A stretch of DNA of 64,000 nt from Lasiosphaeria ovina (taxonomy: Eukaryota; Ascomycota; Sordariomycetes; Sordariales; Lasiosphaeriaceae): assembly GCA_033439765.1 (NCBI GenBank), contig JAULSN010000002.1, positions 806,001 through 870,000 of the forward strand, read 5' to 3'. Shown in pieces: positions 32,181 through 43,968 of this stretch; position 1 is the first letter of the stretch, and each line of letters opens with the position of its first letter. Position numbers and translations under genes: made by a program. The notes below the pieces were generated by a model that was given only the letters and a program-made list of their open reading frames with translations, had not been told where the DNA came from and ran no database searches.

Positions 32181-34811
32181 CCTGGCGGCGCGACAAGGAG
32201 CTAGGTACGGATGCGGGTGCGCTTTCTGAGCTTGTGCCGTGGCTTAGCGAATGTCGCTCAATTCTGTGTTCAGTCACGGTTGGAGTGACGTATTTCTCAG
32301 TTATGTAATCGTCCTGTCAAGCGTGCCCAAGCTGTACGGATAGCTCAGGGCCCACAATTCCCCACACAGTGCCTAGAAGCCCAACCCCCACCCACGGTTG
32401 ACCGTCAGTCATCGCTGAACGATAAAAGGCTGCGATGGGATGGAATACGCCAGTGTTAAATGTTCATGCGCCTCTGCTATGAGACAGAATAGAGTATATT
32501 GGTTAGGGGCAAACAGTACGCTGCACAGCTCCTGCTCGGCTACCACATGTCAAATTCAGCTCTCCAAATGCGTCAAATCAAACACACCCCGCGCCCGTTT
32601 TCCTCTTCTTCGCCGTGTGTGCTTCCTGCCCCTGAGAGGGCGACGGCGGCGGCGAGTGTGGCTCAGTGGCGGAAGCAAGGCCATCCGCTTCCGATTATTA
32701 GCGTTTCGGCTCCCGCCCCGTTGTGTTCCGGTCCCCAAGCTTATTATTTTCCGTATTAGGACCTCGTACCTGCTGGTGTTTGGCCCCTGGACAAGCTGCT
32801 GACACCCAAAGAAAGAAAACACCCCCCCGAAAAAACGCCTTGACAAAGCCAGAAGCCGATCGGATACCTGGGTGGGGGGTGGGTTATAAATACCTTACGC
32901 TAAACATTTCCGGAATCCGGGGTCGGCCGTGCTCCGCAACGGTCAACCAGGGGAGGCATCCCCCCTGTGTGGGAGAGGGGATAGACTAACTAACGGCCGC
33001 TAATTATAACAAGCAGCAGTTGAGGTGAGTACGAGAACCCCCACGGGACATCAATTATTTAGGCGGCGCGGACAAAAAGGCCGGACTTTAAATGAGTCGC
33101 AATCAGGATGGGTGGTGGGCGTCAGCGACCGTCCCCTTACATATTTACGTCCCAGTATTCCTGCGGAGGAGACTCGGACTCCATTCGGTGGTGTTTGGCG
33201 GTTTTGCGTCGCCTGTGTGTAACCTTCCAGAAAGAAAGTGTCGATGTGCGTTGCTTTTTCGAGTAACACACGCGAGCCAATGCTCCCGAATTCCCCCCCC
33301 CCCCCCCCAATCTTGGGTTAATATCGGATTTCTTACTGACGCTGACCGGGCGGAGATGCTACCTCATTCCCACCCAATGGGCCAAAAGGGCACTCTCATT
33401 AATCTCACTCACCGCACAATCGGATATAGTCAAGTCAGACCATTGCCCGATATTCCGGGCCTGGTCGTGCCACCCACTGGGCTGGAACTCGTCTGTCTGG
33501 GCGGGCGGGCGGGCCGGGGGACCAACCCCCCATATCATATCACGGCCATGACACCGGCACTCAGCGTGCCGACACAAACCACCCCGAACCTGGAGTAGGA
33601 CGAGCGAGGCCGCGACCCAGCCGCCCGGCCAAGGCAAACGAACGACCTGGCGGCCAACGAGGACCACCACGCCGTGCAGGAAGGTAGACATCGAACAAAG
33701 TGCTCTTTTCCCGTCTTGGTGCTTTGCCTTTGGTTTGCATGTTCATAGTTGTGACGCGCCCTTGTTGGATCATCACATCAAGCGCTTGCCGCGAAATAAA
33801 TGAATTGAACAGCAAGGTTGATGATCAAGTGAGAGAGAGTGTGGCCCCATGGCCGGTCATTTGTTGGATCCATCCATCGTCCGATTCCTCCTGCGACTTG
33901 TATGCATGTTGGGGGGGGAGGGGGGGGAGGGGGAAGGTTCTGCCTCTAAAAATGGCGTAGTCTTGAGAGATACACTGCCGTTTACAGTGATGTTAGGTTT
34001 TATTCCAGGTCCCATATTCTGAAGACTCACGGAGCTTCCTCCCCTCCCAATAGCGCGTCCATATTTTGGGAGGAGAGAGAGAGCCCCGGTCTGGTTGTCG
34101 TACCCAAGCGTTCGTTTGCTATTCTGCCATGGGTGAATCGGCGGCTCGCTATTCATAGAATAAAAAAAAAACCTGCCGGGGGTGTCGTGGCAGCAGCACA
34201 GCAGCAGCAGCAGCCACCAGCTGCAAGAGTAGGACCAGGACCTGCATCAGCACCCTAAAAATCCGGGTTTTGCGGAAGGATTTCTGTGCGAGGCGACCCC
34301 CCTCACGCCTGCCTGCTGCCTACTACTGCAGCCATTCTGCAAGCCGATTTGGCATGGTATGCAAAGTGGCCAGTGACCTCTTTCCTGTGCCGCAGACTTG
34401 CCTTTCAACCGCGGACGTCCTGCTGGCCAACAACCCCTGATCCTGGACCATTCGTCCAAAATAAGGCTGCCAATGTCAAATGTTCATTCAGTTCAGTCTA
34501 GCCTTCCGAGGCAGCGAGTTATTCGCAAACTGTGTCTCGGTAGAGATGAAATCACAAGACGATAATAACAAAAGGGGTACGGATTCACTATGTAGCCTAT
34601 TATCAAAACGCCGCATAATGCTTCCATTTGAGCGTCTCTCGACGTTGCAGCTCTTAGCCTCGTAGCAAGAAATTGATCAAGAGACTCTCGGGGTATACAT
34701 TCGATGAAAGAAAAAGAGAAGAAAAAAAAAACCCCCCCCTTATCACATCCCTCTAAAAAAAAGACATTAGTCCTAGATATCCAACAGCTCCCTGCTTCGT
34801 ACTGAGGATGA
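32181..34811. other. 2.6-kb gene-free stretch with homopolymers
   Basis: No gene is recognised. The first several hundred bases are the cwf19 promoter side. The region contains a 16-C run (33293-33308), G-rich runs near 33910-33930 and a CAG-type run near 34190-34215. A 168-codon plus-strand frame (33092-33598) has no known motif. AT-rich sequence precedes the 3' end of the next gene. Confidence 0.5.
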
Positions 34812-35369
34812 TTACTGGGCGTAATTATATCTCTGCGCCAGTTGCCCGCGCCCATACTGCGGCTGGGGCGGCCCTTTGGCATAGTCGGCTGGGTTGTACG
34901 GGGCGTGCGGAGATGATTGCTTGCTCTGCGGGTCGAGCTTCTTCAGGGCATCGTCGCGGTGTTCCTCGAACGTCTCCTGGTGAGGCGCGAGGCCAGAGGA
35001 GAATTTGTTATCCAACCCAGGGGACTGGAAGCCACTGCCAGTCGACGATGTCGAGACTGGTCGTGAATTGGGCGCTGACGACCACTGGCCGGACAGCGAT
35101 GGGTCCGGACTATTCCGCACGCCGAGTTGTGAGGGCTCGGATACGTTGGAAAAGGTTGATTGCCGGTTTGGAGGCTGCAGTTGTTGCTGATACGGTTGTG
35201 GAGCATATTGTTGCTGTTTGTACTGTAATTGTTGCTGTTGATACTGCTGCTGCTGTGGTTGTTGCTGATAATTCTGCTGTGGATATTGCTGTTGCTGTTG
35301 TTGCGGATACTGTTGCTGTTGATATTGTTGTTGTTGATATTGTTGATGTTGTGGTGGTGATTGTTGTTG

Positions 35370-35408
<39 letters not shown>

Positions 35409-36437
35409 AGATGGCGACTGTTGTTGCTGCCGAGACGGTGGTCGAGACGGTGGTCGTTGCTGCTGCAGCTGCTGTGGCTGGGGTGATGGCTGAAGACTGC
35501 TAGATGCATGATAAAAGTCTCCAGGCATTTCTACAGCAAATTGAAGGGAGGAAACGGGCTCTGCGGCGGCCATTTCCACCGGGCCGTTCGGGGTGCCATA
35601 GCCAAACGGAGCTGGCTGTTGGTTGTAACCACTGCGTGGTGGCTGGGATCCAGCAGTTCCGGGCCTGTATGCTAACTGCCCCGGCTGTACTGATTGCGGG
35701 CGAGGAATCTGGTAAACCACGTCTGGTGACTGAGTCGGCGGTGGCGGTGTGGCAGTGGTGGTGGTGCCGGAAATCGAAGGCGAATAATGGAGACTCATGG
35801 GAGATGGGAGAGGTGATCTGACCGTGTTCCTCCTGTCGGCTGGGTTGACGGTTTTAAGCTTGCCGTTAGATATCATTGCCTGGAGCACGCCCGCGTCCAA
35901 CAGCTCGGCCTTCTTGATGATGCGCTGCACCATCTCGCCGCCGGCTTTCTTCAGCTGCGACTTGACAAAGCTGAGGACGGTGATGTTGCACTTGATCTCA
36001 ATGTCCTCCCTCAGGTACAGCCCGTCGGCGGGAGCGCCGAGCGCCTTGAGACCAATCTCGGGAACCTCGGGGTTCTCAAAGCCCGGCTGGTTACCGGCGA
36101 TGCGATACGTGTTCCGCAGATCTACGTTCATGGGGGCGTAGATGTGGGTTTGCAGGCCCCACGGCATGTCGTGGAAGCAGCCGTTGAACTTGATGATGGA
36201 GGCGCCCATCTTCCCGATGCCAGGCATGAAGGTGATGCGCTCCGTGATCTCGTACCATGTCGAGTAGTATTCGTCCGTCTCGGCATTTTGCGGGGCCGCG
36301 ATGGGCTTGTGATCGAGCACAAGAGGGTTCAGTGTTATGACCTCGGAGTGCGAGTGGAGAATGTCGATGGCCAGCTGGCGCGGGATGAAGCCCGGAATGG
36401 GCGTGATCAGGGTGAACGAGTCCTTCTTTCGTAACAT
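34812..36437 (-). CDS. DUF7053-type protein with long poly-Q tail
   Basis: A single exon of 541 aa. The first 185 residues form a conserved fungal domain: FTLITPIPGFIPRQLAIDIL, then LNPLV, a WYEITERITFMPG strand, CFHDMPWGLQTHIYAPM, and LYLREDIEIKCNI, the pattern I associate with DUF7053, a START/SRPBCC-like fold of unknown function. The remaining 350 residues are disordered: Pro/Ser-rich, then Gln-rich with an uninterrupted run of 16 Gln and many QQQYQQ units. The mix of CAG and CAA codons outside the longest run suggests the tract is old. Function is unknown; condensate or transcriptional roles would be guesswork. Confidence 0.75.
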
Positions 36438-38241
36438 TGTGAATGGCTCGTTGCAAGCGCAACGATGCGAGACTCGGGAGAAAGACGGGATGGCAGACCG
36501 AGAGCTGAACTCGAGAATTGGGTGGAAATCCAGGCAGAGCTTCTTACAATCCGGGGATGGGATGAAGATGGTACTTAGGGGGGTAGGTCATAAGGATGAA
36601 AGAGGAAGGAAGGAGAGGGGCAGGGCAGGGAAGGGCAGCTTTGGGGGCATTGGGGTAAATGAAAGAAGCCCGGCTGGGTCAGCCACCACCATTTGGCTGG
36701 GTAGGCACTTGGCTTCCTGACTAGCCGGACTTACGTGTATTAATTAAGGCACTTCCACTACCACCACCACCACTTGTATCCCTAGACTTGGGTCTAGCAC
36801 TTTAGGGTCGGGCCTGTGCCGACAGGACAGTGGAGGCGGCTCGTTGCCCTCCCTGGTCAGGCAGGCATGGGCATGGCATGGGCGTTGGAGCTTGGGAATC
36901 CCGATGGACTTCACTGAACGATCTAACACTGCTGGGGCTTTCCCCCGCGCAGCCCCCCGGCGACCCTTCGTCCCGCTCCCAGGGCAGATGATGACGTGAG
37001 CTGGGCAGCTTCCTCCAAAGAAACGCGCAATCGCCACCCTGCCGGGTTGACCGTTGCCCACACCCAGACAAAGATTGTCGAATAAAGCAAGAGCACCAGT
37101 CCTGAGGTTGTGATCAGCTAGCCACTCGCACCAGAGCCCAAAGAGCTCAGCCAATGCCAGACGCCAGACCAGAAGCGAAGCTCGGAACGGTCCCAGCCCT
37201 GGAGCGATGGACTGATGACGGCGGTGCACCGGTGGGTTGGTTAGCGGGATTCCAAACAACTGGGGGGTTGATTCCAGGCGGGCGTGCAGGTGCCAGGTGC
37301 CAGGTGCAGGTGGGGGAAACCCGCCTTGCCCGCCCTCGCCTTTTCCCCCAGGCGCACCGTCCGAAACAGGCTGGCTCGAGTGGCCCTGGCCTAGATGCGG
37401 ACTGTGGCCATTGATTGTCGGCAAGCTCACTTCCGTCGGGCTGGGGAAATCTAAGCGTCCCCGTTGCGTTGCGGGTGATTGATCATTGGAAGACAATGAA
37501 AGGAGATTCGAGCCCTTTTAAAAACAAAGGCAACAGAGCGCTGTCAAAAGAGAACGGTTATCAATCGGCGCGATAGGATTGCACAGTAGGCACACGTGCA
37601 TTCGAAGTTATAAATAGGAATGGGGGGTTTAAATCGACGCGAAGTCGCCCTATAAGGCTGGACAGCACACATTGCCCCTCTGTGGACTGCATCTATTATG
37701 AAGAGCGCTGTACGAAGGTACTAGTGTGTAGGCTGTACAGTACGGTACCAGGCTATGCGGCCGAAAACACGGGTATTTTTCTGTCCCCGGAAATACAACC
37801 CGGAAGAATTGCGGCCCGGTCTAAAGACTGAATTGACCGTCTCGTTTAGGCAGTTCTTTTTATTAGTACGGAGGACTCTGGTCTTATTTGGACGTAAATT
37901 GGCTACGATGCAAGTAAAGATGAAAAAGTTCCGGTAAAGGTTTCTAAGGGAAAAGGTACGTTTTGTCTGTCCTCTTTTTTCCGATGTTCTAATTGGTTGC
38001 AGTCCTCCCCCCAAAAGCCCTGTGGGACGGAAAGCACAAAGCGTATGAGCATCTGAAACAACGGTTGAAGTTAACGTTTATAACGGTAGCTAGTGGATCA
38101 CGTACATGTACGACCCGCGACTAGTACGCAGTCGTAGACCGACAAAGGAAGCTGGCATTTGACAGGGCCCTCAACCTAATTCACTTACCGGCCACCGGTC
38201 AGTTACCGATTAGGTCATACTCGAGGGCGGCGGCCTCCCAT
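36438..38241. other. Upstream region of the poly-Q gene and gap
   Basis: No gene is called. A 250-codon minus frame (36744-37496) is rich in Pro/Gly, has no domain and lies in the expected promoter/5' UTR of the poly-Q gene. From 37500 to 38200 the sequence is AT-richer with several short palindromic words (for example cacgtacatgtacg), possibly transposon debris. Confidence 0.45.
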
Positions 38242-40200
38242 ATGCGCAAAACATGCAGCTTCCGAATTAATATGCGCCTACACAGGGCAGGACTGCTTCG
38301 TGACGCCACACCAAATGCACCGGCGGAAGCTCCTCGGCTCCGGCGCCGTGAAAATGACCTGCCCGGCGGGCACCACGGCCGTGTCGATCGCACACGCGCC
38401 GATGCAGCGGCCCGACTACTTCTTCAGTTCCCCCGCGTGCTCAAGGGGGTGTGGGCTCGATCCGCTACATCTGTTGCCCAGCCCGACCGTGTCCATGCCA
38501 AAGAACGGCGCGTGGAACGGCGCACCCGGCCGTAGTGAGATCGACTGTGATCCGTGTCCCTTAGCGGCTCGTCCGCCTTGTCTGAGCCGTTTTGCGGGCG
38601 TACTGCTGCCCTAGCTAACGCAACACGCCGCAGAACTGCTCGTCGACGTTCGACATGGGATTCGATCCGCAGGGGACCTGCCCACAGTGTGTCCCTCCAC
38701 CCAGGTGCGGTGCTGTACACGGCTGCTATAGACCCGCCCAACCCGTATGCGGAGAGGGACAGCGACGTTCACCTCGACTGCTTGGCATACCAGCCGCTCC
38801 CCGGACAGGACCCGAACTAGTCGTCCTGCTGCGACTTGCCCCAAGACAACGAGGGGAAGTGGCCCGTCGATTCGGCCGGGATACCTCTGAACGACCCACG
38901 ACGTGAAGACGGGAGCCGACATCTTGTGGGCGTACTAAGACAACTACGGAAACGACCATGGCCAAGCCTCGCCTAACGAAGCCTACGGAGGGGACCCGTA
39001 CGGTTTCATCATGCTCGATGGCCCTCTGGGCTCCGTGGACGCGTCGTTTGCATCCTCGTACACGATGGCGCCGTTGTTGGAGCACATGCCCGCCGTCAAG
39101 CGGTCGCTACTCACAAGCAACCGGACGCGGATCGAGATGGCACACGACCGAGGTCAATTAGCAGCACCAGCAGGTCGGCGCATGCTACCGGCTCGGCCAT
39201 GCCGATATATACTAGTCGGACGAAGGGATGGCCGCGCCGGTCCTGTGGAACCTAGTTAGCGAGACGGCCGAGACGGTCGCTGCGGGCCCGGTGCCCGAGT
39301 TCCAGGCGGCCGTCACCCCGTCAGTCGGCCTCGACGTCAAGGTGACGCCCGAGGTTCGCCTGGGGATCCGGATTCGCGTCAGCTCATCGTTCGGCCTCAC
39401 GCTAGTGGACAAGCAGATGGTCGGCTACGGCGTCTATCTGCTGTATAACATTGGCTACGGCGGCTAGGCCAACATCGTCGAGTCCACGTGGAGCGTGCAG
39501 CCGCGCAGCCTGTTCGCGAGCCCCAACGTCATCACTCTGTACACCAACAGCGGTGTCGCCTCCACCACCCTCAAGCGCGACGCGCCGCCGCTTCTCGCTA
39601 GGGACCCGGGGCGGGGCATTCTCAACAGTGCAGACGGCTAGGAGCTCGGGGGTGCAGGATTCGAGACGATTCTCACGCAAGCGCGCATCGTAGGCATGGA
39701 CGACGACGTAGTCTGGACTGCAACCTGTTCTCGCCCCAACAGGTGCTGGGAGATCAGCCAATGAAGCAGAATGCCATCGTTCCGGGAATCTATGACAACG
39801 TGCAGAACTTTTTCAATGTGCAGGGGCTCAGCAGGAACGAGCTGGCGCGGACATGGGGCCTGTCTGGCAGCAGTCGACCTAGGGCATGTGCAACTCCATG
39901 CATGCTGGGCACGATTTCGACGAACATCGTCTCGGCGCCCAACTGGAAGCTGTGGGGGTCGCCGTCGTCTGCTTCTGGTACTGGTTCAACACCAACCCCG
40001 GCCAGTGGCCCCGGCCCTCACCTTATATGTACCCGGCGCAGATCTCGCAAGTAAGCAGCGTCTCGTCGGCTTCTTATGAACCCAATGCGGCCGGACATTT
40101 CGGGGGCTACTGGGTGAGGCGCAACTTCACCATGGGGCTGGCTGAGTCGTCGAGGCCAACGCTGCTGCCAGGGGCGCCCAGACGGCCGCCTCTTGGTTGA
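38242..40200 (+). pseudogene. Broken killer-toxin-like (subgroup C) chitinase, C-terminal part
   Basis: Several frames in a row carry words typical of the region after the GH18 domain of the large subgroup C fungal chitinases. A Cys-rich block lies at 38300-38500, a CCDLP-type segment near 38820-38870, DNYGNDHGQASPNEAYGG and MLDGPLGSVDASFASSYT at about 38938-39070, VGYGVYLLYNIGYGG at about 39420-39467, and WYWFNTNPGQWP at about 39975-40015. The order matches the family. The frame is broken by stops (for example 38937-38939 and 39466-39468) and by repeated shifts between frames. No GH18 catalytic domain was found upstream. The gene is therefore non-functional. Intact relatives degrade or remodel chitin. 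Confidence 0.65.
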
Positions 40201-41277
40201 ATTCCAGGCAGAGCGGCCCGGTCGCCACCGAAATATATATATAGTCTGCGCCATCATAAGTTTGGCCACAATGACATCTACCAGTCTTCTGTCTGCAACG
40301 GGTGGTGTTTTAGCGGGGCGTTCAGCAGTCCTGCCTGAAAGACACACGCACGGGTCGTTGGCGCTAAAAAGAACAACAGATGGAATACCGAACGGAGCAT
40401 AAAATGGGATTCGGTGGGCACGAGGGCAGGAATAATGGCCAATCAATCCCAAGCTACCGTGAAGATAGTATTAACCTAAACCGTTACGTTGGAACGCCGT
40501 CGGAGCGCAGGAGCATTGGGGTCGTACCACCATAATGCCACCGTCAGGGGGCAGACAAGCCAGGCAGAAACAGCTGAAGATCCGAATAGGAACAGTGAGC
40601 CATTCGCGCACATAGCGGGGGAGTCTTCACTAAACCAGCACTGGAGCCACTACTGACCGTTTTTGCAGTGCTTGGGACCCGTCCCTTGCGCTAGCTGTTG
40701 AGCCTCATATCCACCACCCTGGGCCTGGAAGTCAAGTCGGTGCTACCAGGTATTTGGGCCGACAGGGCACCTATTTATCCGCATCCGCAGAAGATGGGAT
40801 GGCTCATTTCCAGAGGGCTGAGATTACTCAGCTCAACTGAAAGCGAGACTGCGAGAGGCTCTCTCCCGTGGTGCGGCCCCCAAATTAGCTCAACATACGA
40901 TCAACGGGACCCCTGTCGCCATAATCCGTAATTTGACTACGGTATTTCAAGAGCCCCAACTGGTCAAGTTCAGGGGCTGTGTGTGGGCGGTGGCTTAGAT
41001 AAGAGCTAGCCTTTCCTTGGCGCTTTTCCCCTACCAAGACAAAAAATCAGGCAACGGTTTGGTTGGTCCAGCAGGATGTGTGATTCGGCCCCGTCTACTG
41101 AGTAAGGGGGGGGGGGGAGGCAAGGCAAGCCGCAAACCTGAGTCCTCCTTCCCCCGCCGTCTTTCCTCCTTCGCGCCCGTCCCGCCGCGTCTTCGCGCCC
41201 GTCCCGTCGCAACACCACAGGAATAAGTCGACGACGACGAGGAGCAACCCTCTTAAGCACACAAACACGACAGCACT
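40201..41277. other. Upstream region of the GT31 gene
   Basis: No gene was found. The last 170 bp look like promoter/5' UTR: a G-run (41107-41116), C/T-rich sequence and a 22-bp tandem duplication (41169-41190 and 41191-41212, beginning cttcgcgcccgtcccg). Confidence 0.55.
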
Positions 41278-42636
41278 ATGCGCCTAGACTTGGGCGCCGG
41301 CGGGTCCTGGGCCGGCAACGCCGTGCGCTCAATGCCCACCCGGGTTTGGATCATCAGTTTGGCCAGTCTCTTCGTTATCACCTTGCCTTTCATATACCAT
41401 TCGCATCTCCCTCCTTTATCTTGGTCAAAACATCATCCCCATCCGCCCCCACCCCCGGAGGGTGGGCCGCCTCCTCCCGCGCCTCCGGTGACGGCCCCTC
41501 CCGGAAAGGATGGGCTGAAAGTCTGGGAGCCTCCAGACATGGATCCCCTCGTTCACGGCGTCCACGCTTCGGACGGCATCAAGCGGAAGCCAACTTATCC
41601 GCTAATCCCCTTCCCGCCCTCGCCCATGACCAACCCTCCCCAAAGAGACGATATAGAGCGTCCGTGGCTCGGGGCTGTCATTTGCGCTGCGTGGGATATC
41701 GAGCGGCGCATGTTGATTCGCTACACCTGGATGAAGCTCTTCAAGAACGTTCCTATGGACCACCGATTCGTCGTCTCTAACCCCGGGCCACACTGGACCG
41801 ACATTGTCAGCCAGGAAAACAAGACCTACGGTGATATGATTGTTTTAGAACACCTCCCCGAAGACGACTTCACCGCGAATACGGTCAAGACGATCGAGTT
41901 TTACCGCTGGCTCGTCGACAACAACCAGAGGTACGAGTTCGTCTCCAAGATGGATACCGACTTGTTCGTCAACGCCCGCGCCATGTACGACCAGAAGCTT
42001 CTGCCGCGGTTAGAATCTACCCCCGCGGGGCTCAGAGCGACCGTCAACTACACGACCATTGGGCAATTCTACTACGACTCGTACCACCACGCCTCGTTTC
42101 CGCACGGAGCCATCTACACGGTCACCTGGGACGTCGTCGAGCTGCTGCCCAAGCTCCAGGACCAGTACCACATCATCGCGGGAGAGGACGTCACCATGGC
42201 GTGGCTGCTGATGAAGGGGAAGCAAAAGGTGACCATGGTGGTCCTCAGCGAGGCCGAAAAGTTCGAGTTCGACCGCACCGACATGCGGCCGACCCCCCCA
42301 GGGTGGGGAAGGACGCCCTGGGCGCGCGAAGAGACCGACGTCACCTCGAGCTGGCACGCCATGCACGGCTCCAACATCCTCGCCATCCACCAGCTCAAGA
42401 AGGACGACGACTGGCTCATGGTGACGCAGGAATTCAACGAGACCGGCGTCAAGGAGATGCCGCCTTACCCCAAGGACAAGCCCAAGGATGACGGCCCCAA
42501 GCCCAGCTACCCGCGGCCTTACTGGACAAAGATCCCCGACGACTATTGGGAGGTTGACTACGATGGCACGTTCCTGTGCAACGGTATATGGAAGCTGGAG
42601 CCTGGTGTGGGGAGGGATATGAAGAAAAAGGAGTAA
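41278..42636 (+). CDS. GT31-like glycosyltransferase, type II membrane protein
   Basis: A single exon of 452 aa. A short cytoplasmic N-terminus, one membrane anchor (about residues 23-40) and a Pro-rich stem (50-75) precede a lumenal catalytic domain. The domain has a DxD motif (MDTDLF, 226-228) for metal/nucleotide-sugar binding and a GEDVTMAWLL block (302-311) like the E/DDV motif of beta-1,3-galactosyltransferase-type GT31 enzymes. It probably adds hexose to glycoproteins in the Golgi; donor and acceptor are unknown. Length and layout are normal for fungal members. Intronless. Confidence 0.8.
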   Translation: MRLDLGAGGSWAGNAVRSMPTRVWIISLASLFVITLPFIYHSHLPPLSWSKHHPHPPPPPEGGPPPPAPPVTAPPGKDGLKVWEPPDMDPLVHGVHASDGIKRKPTYPLIPFPPSPMTNPPQRDDIERPWLGAVICAAWDIERRMLIRYTWMKLFKNVPMDHRFVVSNPGPHWTDIVSQENKTYGDMIVLEHLPEDDFTANTVKTIEFYRWLVDNNQRYEFVSKMDTDLFVNARAMYDQKLLPRLESTPAGLRATVNYTTIGQFYYDSYHHASFPHGAIYTVTWDVVELLPKLQDQYHIIAGEDVTMAWLLMKGKQKVTMVVLSEAEKFEFDRTDMRPTPPGWGRTPWAREETDVTSSWHAMHGSNILAIHQLKKDDDWLMVTQEFNETGVKEMPPYPKDKPKDDGPKPSYPRPYWTKIPDDYWEVDYDGTFLCNGIWKLEPGVGRDMKKKE

Positions 42637-43968
42637 TTTTGTTCGCATATAATAGATTTTTAGACGAGCGCGAACCGGTGGCGGGCGTCATGACATCCAG
42701 AACTCTCATAAAGATTCTAGGTCTTTGTATTTTGTATCTTGTATCTTAATTAATCACCTTCCTTGTTCCCTCATACTTTCTCTCTATCCACCTCACAGTT
42801 GACGAGGTAGGTAGGTATTGAACCGGTGCCTCCGGGACACCACACCGCCCGCACCTCCCTGGCCCAAGACTCATCAGGTCTATGCTACGCGCGGCACTAG
42901 GGGGGAGAGAGTCAAAAAAAGAGTCGGTCGCTTCGGACCGTATCCTCTGTGCTCGCAGGATCTAACACCACGCACCTGAAACCCCAACCCCAGCGGGGAC
43001 TTTTTGCTTCATCAATTCCACAGTTCAATCAAGGCCTAATGCTACTGCAGCTCCCATTAACAGAGCAGCTAGCGCTGCGCTAAGGTCTCTAAAACGCTTG
43101 CCACTAGTACTGAGTAGGAACAGCTCGAGTCCCGCGTCCAATCCGGGACCCCGTGCAATGCCAGCCGGGCGAAAATCCCGGGCCGCGGACCCTCCGCCGC
43201 CATCGACAATCTTCGCGCTCGATACCGCCGCCGCCGACACGATCAACGCCGGTTTTGTGACCGGCGACAAGACCGACGGCTCTGAAGACATACATCGGGT
43301 CCGACGTGGAAAATTGCAGGGATTTTAACGAATTAACCTTCCGCCGGCTGGCTGGTCGGGAAGGGATTATGGTTCAATCCCCCATGCTTGAGTATTCAAT
43401 GTATGTTGGCGCGGTGCGCTTGGTTGGGAGGAACGAGGATTGTAACAAAGGAAAGCAGCCAAGAAAACCCTTTCCCATGCATTTCCAAGAGAGTGAGTGA
43501 TAGGCCTCGAGGATTCTCATACTAGTCTAGGAACTTTAGGAGCTACCTAGGCATGTACCACCTTCCATTTTTGTCCATGCAACTCAGGCTGGGCGCACAA
43601 GAGGGAAGCAATGCTAGCTCCGGTACTTTGCTGTGCGACACTGAAATAGGGTCACTGGAAAGTGCTAGATAGTAGTTGCAGTCGAGTGCGCGATGAATGT
43701 GCTGTAGGTCTGTCTCAATACACAGTGGCCGGTAGCGTACTGTACGTCGTAAATTCGGTGGGAAAGCCCCACCCACAACTAGTTACCTATGCACAGCATG
43801 CACAGCACCTACCTTACCCTCCGAGTCTGTGACCCCACGTCAGAGCCCCGTGATAACCCCGCCAATGATGGTTTTTTTTAAAACCAGGCAAGCCAGGCAA
43901 GGCAGAAGCTAACTCCTCAGCATCCCACCACATATCCAAAATCGTCTACACAGTTTGATAAAAAAAAA
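42637..43968. other. Intergenic region, no clear gene
   Basis: A short frame at 43098-43328 reads protein-like (DTAAADTINAGFVTGDKTD) but has no start context or recognised family. The region ends in the GPN1 promoter. A ggttcaatccc word near 43374 was checked as a tRNA B box and rejected. Confidence 0.5.

Noticed and set aside
33092..33598. 168-codon plus-strand frame
   Set aside because: It reads through a 16-C homopolymer, has no known motif, and its context suggests non-coding DNA.
36091..36462. 123-codon minus-strand frame over the start of the poly-Q gene
   Set aside because: It is a shifted-frame shadow of the DUF7053-type coding sequence.
36744..37496. 250-codon minus-strand frame
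   Set aside because: It lies in the expected promoter of the poly-Q gene and is rich in Pro/Gly with no domain.
43360..43400. Possible tRNA B box (ggttcaatccc)
   Set aside because: No A box at the right distance and no cloverleaf can be drawn.
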